Source: an uncultured Lachnospiraceae bacterium
GTDB lineage: Bacteria > Bacillota > Clostridia > Lachnospirales > Lachnospiraceae
Length of the DNA stretch: 64,000 bases
Direction of reading: 5' to 3'
Assembly: GCA_900316075.1 (NCBI GenBank)
Contig: ONBT01000004.1
Coordinates: forward strand, 62,001-126,000
Shown here piece after piece: positions 17,587 through 27,117 of this stretch. Numbering within the stretch: the stretch's first letter is position 1; each line of letters opens with the position of its first letter. The position numbers and the translations under genes were made by a program. The notes below the pieces were generated by a model, which worked only from the letters and a program-made list of their open reading frames with translations, searched no databases and was not told where the DNA came from.

Positions 17587-19503
17587 TTGGCAGAGAAGTA
17601 CGACGCATCGTCAATTACGGTCCTCGAGGGCCTGGACCCGGTCCGCAAGCGGCCGGGCATGTATATAGGAAGTGTGACCCAGAAGGGCCTGAACCACCTG
17701 GTTTACGAGATTGTGGACAATTCCGTGGATGAGCACCTGGCCGGGTACTGCAGCCGGATTACGGTCACCCTGGAGGCGGACGGCTCCTGCACTGTGGAGG
17801 ACAACGGCCGCGGCATCCCTGTGGAAATGCACCAAAAGGGCGTCTCCGCCGAGCGGGTCGTTTTTACCACCCTGCATGCCGGCGGCAAGTTCGATGACTC
17901 TGTATATAAGACCTCCGGCGGCCTGCATGGCGTCGGTTCCTCTGTCGTCAATGCCCTTTCCACTTACCTCGATGTCCAGATCAGCCGGGACGGGAATATC
18001 TATCATGACCGCTATGAGCGGGGAATTCCGGTGCAGAAGCTGGATATGGGCCTTTTGCCCATCATTGGAAAGTCAAAGACCACGGGGACGAAAATCAACT
18101 TCCTTCCGGATCCGGAAATCTTTGAAAAGACCCGTTTCAAGGAGGACGAGATCAAGTCCCGTCTCCATGAGACAGCCTATCTGAATCCGAACCTGACTAT
18201 AGAATATCGGGACCTCAGAGGGGAAGAGCCGGACATAGAGGAATTCCATGAGCCGGAGGGAATCCGGGGCTTCGTGAAGGACTTGAACAAGTCCTCCGAG
18301 GTCTTTCATGAGGTGGTCTACCTCTCGGGAGAGAGCGAGGGCATCCAGGTGGAGATTGCCTTCCAGTTCGTGAACGAGTTCCACGAGAATGTCCTCGGTT
18401 TCTGCAACAATATCTACAATGCCGAAGGCGGAGCCCACATCACGGGCTTCAAGACCGCCTTCACCCAGGTCATCAATTCCTATGCCCGGGAGCTTGGAAT
18501 TCTCAAAGACAAGGACCAGAACTTCAACGGGACGGAAGTGAGAAACGGCATGACGGCCGTTGTTTCCATCAAGCATCCGGATCCCCGTTTCGAGGGCCAG
18601 ACGAAGACGAAGCTGGACAATCAGGACGCAGCCAAGGCCGTGGCCAAGGTCACTTCCGAAGAGGCCGTCCTCTACTTCGACCGGAACCTGCCGGTTCTGA
18701 AGACCATTATCGACTGTGCCGAAAAGGCTGCAAAGATTCGAAAGTCCGAGGAAAAGGCCAAGGCAAACCTGCTGACGAAGCAGAAGTTTTCCTTTGATTC
18801 CAACGGCAAGCTGGCGAACTGTGTCTCGAAGGAAGCCCAGAAGTGTGAGATCTTCATTGTCGAGGGTGATTCGGCCGGCGGTTCCGCGAAAACCGCCCGG
18901 GACCGCATGTATCAGGCCATCCTTCCCATTCGGGGAAAGATTTTGAATGTCGAGAAGGCTTCCATGGACAAGGTCCTGCAGAACGCCGAAATCAAGACCA
19001 TGATTAATGCCTTCGGCTGCGGCTTTTCCGAGGGCTATGGCAATGACTTCGATATTTCGAAGCTCCGCTATGACAAGATTATCATCATGGCGGATGCCGA
19101 TGTGGACGGGGCCCATATCTCTACATTGCTCCTTACATTATTCTACCGGTTCATGCCGGAGCTCATCTACGAGGGCCACGTCTATATCGCCATGCCGCCC
19201 CTCTACAAGGCCATTCCCAAGTCCGGAGACGAAGAGTACCTCTATGACGATGTGGCCCTGGACAAGTACCGGAAGACCCACAAGGGTTCCTTCACCCTGC
19301 AGCGCTACAAAGGCCTTGGAGAGATGGACCCGGAGCAGCTCTGGGAGACGACCCTGGACCCGGCCCGGCGGAAGCTGAAGCTGGTCCAGATCGAGGACGG
19401 CCGCATGGCCTCCGATGTGACGGAGCTTCTGATGGGAAATGATGTCACCCCCCGAAAGGATTTCATCTACAAAAACGCTAGTGAAGCAGAGCTTGACGTC
19501 TGA
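17587..19503 (+). CDS. Type IIA DNA topoisomerase, subunit B (GyrB/ParE family)
   Basis: This is the ATPase subunit of gyrase or topoisomerase IV. The 638 residues show the GHKL ATPase motifs EDNGRGIPV and GGLHGVGSSVVNAL, then TOPRIM motifs EGDSAGGSA (about 426) and DADVDGAHI (about 501), and the C-terminal RYKGLGEM block. The start is TTG (MAEKYDASS), the only start that keeps the family N-terminus, with a poor ribosome binding site. The A subunit follows 16 bases later. The partner lacks a clear GyrA box, so the pair may be a second enzyme of ParE/ParC type; sequence reading alone does not settle gyrase versus topo IV. Confidence 0.93.
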   Translation: MAEKYDASSITVLEGLDPVRKRPGMYIGSVTQKGLNHLVYEIVDNSVDEHLAGYCSRITVTLEADGSCTVEDNGRGIPVEMHQKGVSAERVVFTTLHAGGKFDDSVYKTSGGLHGVGSSVVNALSTYLDVQISRDGNIYHDRYERGIPVQKLDMGLLPIIGKSKTTGTKINFLPDPEIFEKTRFKEDEIKSRLHETAYLNPNLTIEYRDLRGEEPDIEEFHEPEGIRGFVKDLNKSSEVFHEVVYLSGESEGIQVEIAFQFVNEFHENVLGFCNNIYNAEGGAHITGFKTAFTQVINSYARELGILKDKDQNFNGTEVRNGMTAVVSIKHPDPRFEGQTKTKLDNQDAAKAVAKVTSEEAVLYFDRNLPVLKTIIDCAEKAAKIRKSEEKAKANLLTKQKFSFDSNGKLANCVSKEAQKCEIFIVEGDSAGGSAKTARDRMYQAILPIRGKILNVEKASMDKVLQNAEIKTMINAFGCGFSEGYGNDFDISKLRYDKIIIMADADVDGAHISTLLLTLFYRFMPELIYEGHVYIAMPPLYKAIPKSGDEEYLYDDVALDKYRKTHKGSFTLQRYKGLGEMDPEQLWETTLDPARRKLKLVQIEDGRMASDVTELLMGNDVTPRKDFIYKNASEAELDV

Positions 19504-19519
19504 GAAGGATAGGTAATAT

Positions 19520-21781
19520 ATGCCGAGAACGAAAGCGCCCGAGGCTGTCCCCTCCGGCGAAATCATTGAAACCGAATATTCCTCCCTCATGAAGAAGTCC
19601 TATATCGACTACGCCATGAGTGTCATCATCGCCCGGGCCCTTCCCGACGTGAGGGACGGCCTGAAGCCGGTCCAGCGGCGGACCCTCTATGACATGTATG
19701 AGCTGGGGATCCGCTGGGACCGCCCCTACCGGAAGTCCGCCCGTATTGTCGGCGATACCATGGGCAAGTACCATCCCCACGGGGATGCCTCCATCTATGA
19801 CGCCTTAGTTGTCATGGCCCAGGACTTCAAGAAGGGCCTGCCTCTTGTGGACGGGCACGGAAACTTCGGCTCCATCGAGGGTGACGGGGCAGCGGCCATG
19901 CGGTACACCGAGGCCCGCCTGCAGAAGATTACCCAGGAATACTTCCTCGGAGACCTCGACAAGGACGTCGTTGACTTCATGCCGAATTTCGACGAGACCG
20001 AGAAGGAGCCGGTGGTTCTGCCGGTTCAGATTCCGAACCTCCTTGTGAACGGGGCGGAAGGCATCGCCGTCGGTATGGCTACTTCCATCCCTCCCCACAA
20101 TCTCAGTGAGGTCATCGACGGCTGTATCGCCTATATGAAGGATCCGGACATCAATACGAAGCAGATGATGCAGTATGTGAAAGGGCCGGATTTTCCGACC
20201 GGAGGCATTGTCTGCAATGCTTCAGAGCTGGAGGAAATCTATTCGACCGGGGTCGGAAAACTCCGCCTCCGGGGAAAGACAGTAGTAGAGCAGGGCAAGA
20301 ACGGAAAGCCCCTTCTCGTTGTCACGGAGATTCCCTACACCATGATCGGGGCCGGCATCGGGAAATTCTTAAACGATGTGGCAAAGCTGGTCGAGACCCG
20401 GGAGACCACGGATATCACGGATATCTCGAACCAGTCCTCCAAGGAGGGTATCCGCATTGTCATCGAGCTCAAGAAGGGGGCCGATGTCGAGGCAGTAGAG
20501 AACCTCATCATGAAGAAGACCCGGCTGGAGGATACCTTCGGGGTCAATATGCTGGCCGTGGCCGACGGGAAGCCGGAAACTCTGGGCCTGGTACCCGTCA
20601 TCCGCCATTCCGTAGAATTCCAATACGAAATCTGCACCCGGAAATACAATACCCTCCTTGCCAAGGAGCGGGAGAAAAAGGAGATACAGGAAGGCCTCAT
20701 CAAGGCCTGTGACTGCATTGATCTGATTATCGAAATTCTCCGGGGAAGCAAGACCCGGCCCCAGGCCAAGGACTGTCTGGTGAACGGGGTTACCGAGGGC
20801 ATTCGCTTCAAGAGCGAGACCTCAAAAAAGGATGCGGCGGCGCTTCATTTCACGAACAAGCAGGCCGACGCCATCCTCGATATGCGTCTCTACCGCCTGA
20901 TCGGGCTTGAGATTGACGCCCTTCGTAAGGACTATGCCGAGACCATGGCGAATATCGCCTCCTATACGGATATTCTCAGCAACCGGTCTTCCATGGCGAA
21001 GGTCATCATTTCAAACCTGAAGAAGCTCAAGAAGGAATTCGCAGCTCCCCGGAAGACCGAAATTCAGGAAGTAGGAGAGGCTGTTCTCATTGAAAAACCG
21101 GTGGAAGTGACCGACGTCTATACGGTCATCGACCGCTTCTTCTATGCAAAGACCATAGATGAGGCCACCTATGAGCGGAATACCGAGGCCGTGGAGGCCG
21201 ATGCCCGCTACCTCTTCCATGTGAAATCGGACGACCGGATTGCCATCTTCACAGAGCGGGGAAATATGCATATCCTCAAGGTCTCCGACCTTCCCGCAGC
21301 GAAGCTCAGGGACAAGGGAGTGCCCATCGACAATGTGTCGAATTTCGACTCCTCCCAGGAAGAGGCTGTTTTCCTGGAGCCCATTTCCTCCCTGCTTACG
21401 GAAAAACTTCTCTTTGTGACGAAGAAGGGGAATATCAAGGTAGTTGATGGCAGTGAATTTGACGTGAGCCGGCGGACCATTGCCGCCACGAAACTGATGG
21501 AGGGAGATATCGTCCTTTCCGTCTTCGTCCATGATCCGCAGTCTTCCATTATTTTCGAGTCAGACAAGGAATACTTCCTTCGGATTGCCTCAGCTGAGAT
21601 CCCGGAAAAGAAGAAGGCCGCTGTCGGCGTCCGGGGCATGGACCTCACGAAGGGGGACGAACTCAAGGCGGTCTATATGCTGCCTGAAGGAGGGACCATG
21701 TCCGTTCCGGTCCATGAGCGCAAGGTCCTGCTGGACCACCTGAAGATTGCCGGCCGGGCGACCAAGGGCAGCAAGAAATAA
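19520..21781 (+). CDS. Type IIA DNA topoisomerase, subunit A (GyrA/ParC family)
   Basis: This is the DNA-cleaving subunit. The active Tyr129 lies in AAAMRYTEARL. The 753 residues are shorter than a usual GyrA (about 820 or more) and no QRRGGKG-type GyrA box is visible in the C-terminal beta-pinwheel region, which would argue against full supercoiling activity. In the quinolone region the order is HPHGDASIYDA: Ala stands where E. coli GyrA has Ser83, while the Asp87 equivalent is kept. It is co-transcribed with the B subunit. Whether it is ParC or a GyrA variant is left open. Confidence 0.92.
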   Translation: MPRTKAPEAVPSGEIIETEYSSLMKKSYIDYAMSVIIARALPDVRDGLKPVQRRTLYDMYELGIRWDRPYRKSARIVGDTMGKYHPHGDASIYDALVVMAQDFKKGLPLVDGHGNFGSIEGDGAAAMRYTEARLQKITQEYFLGDLDKDVVDFMPNFDETEKEPVVLPVQIPNLLVNGAEGIAVGMATSIPPHNLSEVIDGCIAYMKDPDINTKQMMQYVKGPDFPTGGIVCNASELEEIYSTGVGKLRLRGKTVVEQGKNGKPLLVVTEIPYTMIGAGIGKFLNDVAKLVETRETTDITDISNQSSKEGIRIVIELKKGADVEAVENLIMKKTRLEDTFGVNMLAVADGKPETLGLVPVIRHSVEFQYEICTRKYNTLLAKEREKKEIQEGLIKACDCIDLIIEILRGSKTRPQAKDCLVNGVTEGIRFKSETSKKDAAALHFTNKQADAILDMRLYRLIGLEIDALRKDYAETMANIASYTDILSNRSSMAKVIISNLKKLKKEFAAPRKTEIQEVGEAVLIEKPVEVTDVYTVIDRFFYAKTIDEATYERNTEAVEADARYLFHVKSDDRIAIFTERGNMHILKVSDLPAAKLRDKGVPIDNVSNFDSSQEEAVFLEPISSLLTEKLLFVTKKGNIKVVDGSEFDVSRRTIAATKLMEGDIVLSVFVHDPQSSIIFESDKEYFLRIASAEIPEKKKAAVGVRGMDLTKGDELKAVYMLPEGGTMSVPVHERKVLLDHLKIAGRATKGSKK

Positions 21782-21853
21782 TTGCCAGGCATACTGTGAA
21801 AGCGCAGGAAGAGAATTGTCTGAAGGGCCGAATGGTCTGCGGAAAGGGAACCC

Positions 21854-22519
21854 ATGAAAAAGTATCGGAATATCTTTTTTGACCTCGACGGAACCCTCTT
21901 CAATATCCGGCCTGGCATTGCCCACTGCATAGAGTACACAGCCCATGAACTGGAGCTTCCGGTTCCCGACGATGCCACAATCGATTCCATGATTGGCCCT
22001 CCGCTCGGTGATTCCCTGGCGGACAAGGTCGGTGTCCCGAAGGAAGAAGTTTCCCACGCCCTTTCTATCTGGCGGGGAGAGTACACCCGGGTGGGCTGGT
22101 CCATGTGCGAGCCCTATCCTGGCATTACTGAGGCAGTGAAGAGCCTCAAAGAAATGGGCTTTCGCATTTATACGGCCACATCCAAAAACGAACATGCGGC
22201 CCGGATGATTTTGAACGAAAAGGGCCTGGCCCCTTATTTTGACGATATCTGCGGGGCTTCGGAGGACGGGAGCATAGACAAGAAGGCGGATGTCATCGCC
22301 CTGGTGGCCCGGCGGAATACCTCGGTCCGGCTTACTGAATCCGTCCTGATCGGGGACACCTTTTTTGACTGCGAGGGGGCAGAAAAGGCCGGAATCGATA
22401 TGGTCGGAGCCGGCTGGGGCTTCGGTGACGAGGCAGAGCTCCTGGAGAACGGTGCGATAACAGTTTTTCATAAACCGGTGGAACTTGTTCCTTTTTTTAC
22501 AGAACATCTGGCTGAGTGA
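21854..22519 (+). CDS. HAD-family phosphatase, phosphoglycolate phosphatase-like
   Basis: The 221 residues follow the haloacid dehalogenase plan. The nucleophile motif FFDLDGTLF (Asp10, Asp12) is followed by an alpha-helical cap, a Thr-Ser motif in YTATSKN, and the metal-binding VLIGDTFFDCEGA near the C-terminus. This arrangement fits Gph or PpaX-type phosphatases, but the substrate cannot be read from sequence. It begins 72 bases after the topoisomerase A subunit and its frame ends 11 bases before the next start. Confidence 0.82.
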   Translation: MKKYRNIFFDLDGTLFNIRPGIAHCIEYTAHELELPVPDDATIDSMIGPPLGDSLADKVGVPKEEVSHALSIWRGEYTRVGWSMCEPYPGITEAVKSLKEMGFRIYTATSKNEHAARMILNEKGLAPYFDDICGASEDGSIDKKADVIALVARRNTSVRLTESVLIGDTFFDCEGAEKAGIDMVGAGWGFGDEAELLENGAITVFHKPVELVPFFTEHLAE

Positions 22520-22530
22520 GGAGGGAAAGT

Positions 22531-23235
22531 ATGGCTGCGAAGAATGAAAAAAAAGAGAAGGCTGATACCAATTTCTTCGGCATGATGGCCCAGATCATGA
22601 TTTCGTCTCTCTTTGTATTGACAGGGGCTCTCATGCTGTTTGTGCCCGGCATGAAGAGCCTCTATTTTCTATATGTGACATCCGGCGTCCTTCTCGTGGC
22701 CGGGGCTTGGCTCATGTTCCGCTTCTTCCTGAAGAAGGGCTACCAGCGGATTACGGATTACAACTTCTCCATCGGGGTTTTGGTCTTTGTCTTCGGCGTC
22801 GTCGTTCTGATCCGGGCCGGGGAGATGACCGAATTTTTTACCAGTCTGATGGGAATTCTGATTGCCATGGAAGCCGCCATTCTGCTGCAGCTGGCCATTC
22901 AGATTATCGGCCTTCACGGCAGATCCTGGCCCCTGCCCATGATTTCAGCCATCCTGGTTCTGGCCTTTTCTCTTCTGGTGCTGACAGGATATAAGAATAT
23001 CTTCAAAATCAATCAGCAGCTTTTCTATATCTTCCTCTTCATCGCCGGCCTTCTGGGGCTTCTTTCCCTGATTACGGCCGCCGGCCGCAGCCACTCTTTC
23101 AAGAAGGAAGAGGAAGCCAGGAAAGAGTCCCTTCGCTCTGATGTCGAAGCGGACTATTTCATTACCGACGAGCCTGCCAGAAAGCCGGAGGCAGTTCCCG
23201 GGGAAGAGACAGAGAGTCTGCCTGACGGCAAATGA
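22531..23235 (+). CDS. DUF308-like six-helix membrane protein
   Basis: The 234 residues have six predicted membrane segments (about 19-39, 43-66, 79-96, 102-127, 134-153, 163-184) in three hairpins, like the DUF308/HdeD short-repeat proteins. A charged cytoplasmic tail of about 45 residues is rich in Glu and Lys. The ATG at 22531 is chosen because AGGAGGG (22520-22526) precedes it. It follows the HAD gene closely and probably shares its transcript. Function unknown. Confidence 0.7.
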   Translation: MAAKNEKKEKADTNFFGMMAQIMISSLFVLTGALMLFVPGMKSLYFLYVTSGVLLVAGAWLMFRFFLKKGYQRITDYNFSIGVLVFVFGVVVLIRAGEMTEFFTSLMGILIAMEAAILLQLAIQIIGLHGRSWPLPMISAILVLAFSLLVLTGYKNIFKINQQLFYIFLFIAGLLGLLSLITAAGRSHSFKKEEEARKESLRSDVEADYFITDEPARKPEAVPGEETESLPDGK

Positions 23236-23297
23236 ACTCCGTCTGCTTTCTGATGAGGATGAGAAGAAGTGATATTTACTGCTTTTAGTATACAATC

Positions 23298-24278
23298 ATG
23301 GATACAGTGAAGGTACTGCAGGAAAAAGACTGCCGCTTCCTTGGGGTCTGCAGGAAAGACTTTCCCCTGGTCCTGGAATGGTCTGCTTCCGGGGTGGAGT
23401 TTTTTACGGCTGCCTGTCAGGCCACGGCTGTCATCGAAGGCAGGGGAAATGCTTACCGAGACGCCAATATTTCCTATCTGGGCATTTTTGCAGACGGGCA
23501 GTTTGTGAAAAAGATCCCGGTCGGGCGGGGGAGAAAGAAATACTGCCTCTTTGAACAGGAGAATAATCACAGGGTCCTTCTTCGCATTGTCAAACTGACG
23601 GAAGAACAGTATGATTCCCTTGTCATTGATTCGATTGAGGCAGATGGAGAATTCTGCTGCCCGGAAGGGCGCAAGCGTTCTCTCTTTTTCATAGGGGATT
23701 CCATTACCGCTGGATACGGTATTGAAGACATAGATGGAAGTCGTGTTTTCTCCACAGCTGAGGAGAATGTGACACAGGCTTATGCTTACCGGGTGACCGG
23801 GCTTCTTGATGCGGACTCTCAAATCGTCTGTTCCAGCGGAGACGGCATTATCTCCCGCTGGATACCGGAAGAGGAAGACGCCCCCAATACGGACCGCCTT
23901 CTGCCGGATATTTTTCCTTTTTCTGAGGTCCGTCCGGCGTCGGCCCTGGTCTCCTATGTCGGAACGAATGATGCCTCTTATATCCGGGGACGGAAGGAGC
24001 GGGAGAGGAGATTTCTCACTGCCTATTCCGCTTTCCTGCGAAAGGTGCGGATGACGCTGGGAAATCCGCCTGTTCTGCTGCTCAGCGGGGCCATGGAGAC
24101 TTCAATGAATTCGCTTCTTCCGGGACTGGCTGAAACAGAAGGGTATGATTATCTTCAGTTTCCGCTTCAGGATACCCTTGCTGACGGCTTTGCCACGGAT
24201 ACCCATCCGAGCGCGAAGACCCATGAAAAGATGGCCCGGCTGCTGGCGGAAAAGCTGCAGAAAATTCTGTCCTGGTGA
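23298..24278 (+). CDS. SGNH hydrolase / carbohydrate esterase (CE2-like)
   Basis: The 326 residues combine an N-terminal beta-rich domain (about 1-120) with a C-terminal SGNH esterase domain. Catalytic blocks are FIGDSITAGYG (Ser135), SYVGTNDASY (Asn224) and ATDTHPSAKTH (Asp301, His303). The layout resembles carbohydrate esterase family 2 enzymes, which remove O-acetyl groups from sugars. There is no signal peptide, so it acts in the cytoplasm, presumably on imported sugars. It is followed 4 bases later by the RpiR regulator, which places it in the amino-sugar island. Confidence 0.8.
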   Translation: MDTVKVLQEKDCRFLGVCRKDFPLVLEWSASGVEFFTAACQATAVIEGRGNAYRDANISYLGIFADGQFVKKIPVGRGRKKYCLFEQENNHRVLLRIVKLTEEQYDSLVIDSIEADGEFCCPEGRKRSLFFIGDSITAGYGIEDIDGSRVFSTAEENVTQAYAYRVTGLLDADSQIVCSSGDGIISRWIPEEEDAPNTDRLLPDIFPFSEVRPASALVSYVGTNDASYIRGRKERERRFLTAYSAFLRKVRMTLGNPPVLLLSGAMETSMNSLLPGLAETEGYDYLQFPLQDTLADGFATDTHPSAKTHEKMARLLAEKLQKILSW

Positions 24279-24282
24279 GTGC

Positions 24283-25158
24283 ATGGAAAAAAAGTATTCG
24301 GTTTCCTTTCAGAATGAAGCAAAACAGTCCATAGAGAACCAGTATGACAAGCTGACTCATGTAGAGCAGAGCGTTGCCGACTTTTTCATCGAGAACAAGC
24401 AGGAAGGGGATTTTTCTTCGAAGAATGTCGCCCGCCTTCTCTATGTCTCTGAGGCAACTCTTTCCCGCTTTGCCAAGAAGTGCGGGTACAAGGGCTATCG
24501 GGAATTCATCTATGTCTATGAGAAAGACCTGGAGTTTGAGCGGGCCAGCGTCAAGAAGGAAAAAGACGTTGAGCTTTTCACGAAGAAGGTCAAGGACTCC
24601 TATCAGAATCTCTTGAATGACAGCTTCAAAATGCTGGATGACAATCAAATCCGCCGGATTGCCCTGATGTTCGGCAGCTACCGGCGGGTGCTGGTCTTTG
24701 GCACAGGCAGCTCCGGCTATGTGGCCCAGGAGTTCCAGCTGCGCTTCATGCGTATCGGTATGGACGTGGCGGCCGTTACCGATTCCCAGATGATCCGGAT
24801 GAGTGCGGCGTTGGCAGGAACCGATACCCTGGTGGTGGCCATTTCCCTCAGCGGCCGTACGGGCGATATCCTCGAGAGCATCCGGATTGCCAAGCGGGGA
24901 GGGGCGGCCGTTATCTTCATCACTTCCAATACGGAAACGGAGGAATGCAGCCTCTGCGATGAGGTGGTCAAAGCAGCTTCCATCGAGAATCTCGACGAGG
25001 GCACGAAGATTTCCCCTCAGTTTCCCCTGCTGGTATTGATTGATGTCCTCTATTCCTACTATTTTGCCAACGACTTCTATTTCAAGGCCCAGAAGTACAA
25101 GGATACCCTGATAGCCATCAAGGGAACGGAAGGCGCAGAAGAAAAAAAGGGAGAATAA
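24283..25158 (+). CDS. MurR/RpiR family transcriptional regulator
   Basis: The 291-residue protein has an N-terminal RpiR helix-turn-helix domain (about 1-77, with ARLLYVSEATLSRFAKKCGYKG... cut here for length) and a C-terminal SIS sugar-phosphate-binding domain. SIS motifs are FGTGSSGYVAQEF and ISLSGRTGDI. Such regulators sense phosphorylated sugars such as MurNAc-6-P or GlcNAc-6-P. The ATG at 24283 is the first with the family N-terminus; a long upstream extension of the frame runs inside the esterase gene and is rejected. The ROK kinase gene follows after 3 bases. Confidence 0.88.
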   Translation: MEKKYSVSFQNEAKQSIENQYDKLTHVEQSVADFFIENKQEGDFSSKNVARLLYVSEATLSRFAKKCGYKGYREFIYVYEKDLEFERASVKKEKDVELFTKKVKDSYQNLLNDSFKMLDDNQIRRIALMFGSYRRVLVFGTGSSGYVAQEFQLRFMRIGMDVAAVTDSQMIRMSAALAGTDTLVVAISLSGRTGDILESIRIAKRGGAAVIFITSNTETEECSLCDEVVKAASIENLDEGTKISPQFPLLVLIDVLYSYYFANDFYFKAQKYKDTLIAIKGTEGAEEKKGE

Positions 25159-25161
25159 TAT

Positions 25162-26106
25162 ATGTTTGAACGATTGTACCTGGGCGTAGATATCGGCGGC
25201 ACCGCCGTGAAGCTGGGACTTCTGACAGAAGAAGGAAGTCTGGTGGATACCGCTTCCTATCCGGTGAATTTCGACGGATATGAGACCCCGATTCTTCAAA
25301 CCGTGCTGCAGAGGTCCAGGGAGTTTCTCTCTTCCCATACAGATGTCGTTCTGCGGGCCATTGGAGTTTCAGCCACCGGTGCAATCAATTCCCGGGAGGG
25401 AATTGTGGCCGGTACGGCCGGACATATCAAGAACTGGCTGGGCAGCCGGATCAAGGAAGAAATGTCGGCTGAATTTCAGGCCCCCACTTTTGTATTAAAC
25501 GACGCCAACGCGGCGGCCCTGGGGGAGGTCTGGCTCGGGGCGGCGAAAGACAGGCAGAATGTGGTGGTTGTGACGATTGGTACCGGCGTCGGCGGCGGGG
25601 TCATTACGGACGGCCATATTCTTCTCGGACGGGACGGCTTTGCCGGGCATCTGGGGCATTTCCCCATTCAATGCGAGGGAGAGGCATGCACATGCGGAAA
25701 CACGGGCTGTCTTGAGCACTATGCCTCCATGACGGCCCTGGTCCGGATGGTGACCGAGGGGAAAGAAAAGGGAAAGCTTTCCTTTCCACCGGAGGACATC
25801 AATGGCCGGACCATCTTCGAAGAAGCAGGCAGGGGCAATGAGGGGGTCCTTTGTGTAATCGACAAGTGGACTTCCTATCTGGCCAGCGGCCTGGTCGGTT
25901 TCGTTCATGTTTTCAATCCGGAAATGCTTCTATTAGGCGGAGGCGTCTCTGCCCAGCAGGAACTTTTCATCCGCCCTGTCCGGGAGAAGGTACTGAAAAA
26001 AGCCATGCCGAATTTTACCCGGGGCCTGGTAATTGACGCCTGCCGTCTGGGGAATGAGGCCGGACTGGTCGGGGCTGTGTACTATACCCGGCAGAACGGA
26101 CAGTAA
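25162..26106 (+). CDS. ROK-family sugar kinase
   Basis: The 314 residues begin with the ATP-binding DIGGTAVKLG motif (from Asp10). They contain LNDANAAALGE with the catalytic Asp114, and the ROK zinc motif CTCGNTGCLE (176-185) with His166 upstream. No helix-turn-helix is present, so it is a kinase rather than a repressor. Given nanE, nagA and nagB nearby, N-acetylmannosamine or N-acetylglucosamine is the likely substrate; glucokinase is the main alternative. Co-transcribed with the RpiR gene. Confidence 0.85.
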   Translation: MFERLYLGVDIGGTAVKLGLLTEEGSLVDTASYPVNFDGYETPILQTVLQRSREFLSSHTDVVLRAIGVSATGAINSREGIVAGTAGHIKNWLGSRIKEEMSAEFQAPTFVLNDANAAALGEVWLGAAKDRQNVVVVTIGTGVGGGVITDGHILLGRDGFAGHLGHFPIQCEGEACTCGNTGCLEHYASMTALVRMVTEGKEKGKLSFPPEDINGRTIFEEAGRGNEGVLCVIDKWTSYLASGLVGFVHVFNPEMLLLGGGVSAQQELFIRPVREKVLKKAMPNFTRGLVIDACRLGNEAGLVGAVYYTRQNGQ

Positions 26107-26123
26107 GAACATTTCAAAAAAGA

Positions 26124-26170
26124 GAAAGACGGGAAGCACACCAAATATCGTGTGCTTCCCGTCTTTCTTT
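26124..26170. terminator. Bidirectional terminator between ROK kinase and nagB
   Basis: A perfect 17-base stem: GAAAGACGGGAAGCACA (26124-26140) with TGTGCTTCCCGTCTTTC (26151-26167). It is flanked by T-rich sequence on one side and A-rich sequence on the other, so it can end transcripts from both convergent genes. Confidence 0.88.
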
Positions 26171-26192
26171 CGTATAGGAGGAGGATAGATGA

Positions 26193-26921
26193 TTATTTTT
26201 CTTCCGGAAGGGCGGCTTCATCGGCAACGACTGTCACATGGGGATGGAGCTGCAGAATCGAAGCGGGCACCTGAGGGGTGACCGGTCCGTAGAGGGTCTT
26301 CCTGAGGGCATCCGCCTTGTCGGCCCCGGATACCACCAGAAGAATATGACGGGCGGTCAGGATATTCCGGACGCCCATGGTGATGGCATAGCGGGGAACT
26401 TCGTCGATATTGTCAAAGAGGCGGGAGTTGGCCTCAATGGTATTTTCCGTGAGTTTCACCTTGTGAGTTCCCGTGGGGAAGGAGTCGCTGGGCTCGTTGA
26501 AGCCGATATGGCCGTTGTGGCCAAGGCCCAGAAGCTGCAGGTCCTGTCCGCCCAGAGAATCGATCAGTTTGTCGTAGCGGGTGCATTCCTTCTCGATGTC
26601 ATCGGCGCTGCCGTCCGGGACGTGGGTATTTTCCATGTCGATATTGATATGGGAAAAGAGATTGTCCTTCATGAAGTAGTGGTAGCTGTTGACATTTTCT
26701 GCGGTGAGGCCGCAGTACTCGTCGAGGTTGACGGTTTTCGTTTCGGAGAAGTCGATGTCTCCTTTTTCGTACCACTCAACCAGCTGCTTGTAAGTCCCGA
26801 TGGGGGTGGAGCCGGTGGCCAGGCCCAGGACTGCGTCGGGCTTTGCAATGACGTAGGCCGAAATGATATTGGCCGCACGGCGGCTGACACTGTAATAATC
26901 CTTTTCGCGATAGATCCGCAT
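26193..26921 (-). CDS. nagB: Glucosamine-6-phosphate deaminase
   Basis: NagB turns glucosamine-6-phosphate into fructose-6-phosphate and ammonia. The 242 residues carry GLATGSTPIGTYKQL, the catalytic Asp67 in VNLDEYCGL, and LGLGHNGHIGFNEPSD. The ATG at 26921 follows AAGGAGG on the minus strand; a much longer in-frame extension upstream has no family similarity. It is divergent from the GH20-transporter operon that feeds it, with about 195 bases between the starts. A TATACT on the minus strand in that gap is a likely -10. Confidence 0.96.
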   Translation of the reverse strand: MRIYREKDYYSVSRRAANIISAYVIAKPDAVLGLATGSTPIGTYKQLVEWYEKGDIDFSETKTVNLDEYCGLTAENVNSYHYFMKDNLFSHINIDMENTHVPDGSADDIEKECTRYDKLIDSLGGQDLQLLGLGHNGHIGFNEPSDSFPTGTHKVKLTENTIEANSRLFDNIDEVPRYAITMGVRNILTARHILLVVSGADKADALRKTLYGPVTPQVPASILQLHPHVTVVADEAALPEEK

Positions 26922-27049
26922 TTTTTTCCTCCTTAGGAAATCACTCAAATGTATCCAAAAGTATAGGGCATTTTTTCTGAAAGTAATTTCACAAATAGGA
27001 CATAATTTTCCCTCTTTCTGCAAGGCCCTTTCTGAAAGGCCCGCAGATA

Positions 27050-27078
27050 TTGAACAGGAGGAAACCCATTGGTATAAT
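27050..27078 (+). promoter_or_regulatory. Promoter of the GH20-nagA operon
   Basis: TTGAAC (27050-27055), 17-base spacer, TATAAT (27073-27078), about 40 bases ahead of the hexosaminidase ATG. Confidence 0.78.
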
Positions 27079-27117
27079 CCAGACATTGAAGCATTCAGAG
27101 AGGAAAGGGAGAGTCTC

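Noticed and set aside
19131-19149. TTACATTATTC inside the topoisomerase B gene, matching the AT-rich element
   Set aside because: It encodes a conserved part of the protein (LTLFYR), so coding constraint explains it; a single hit does not show the element in genes.
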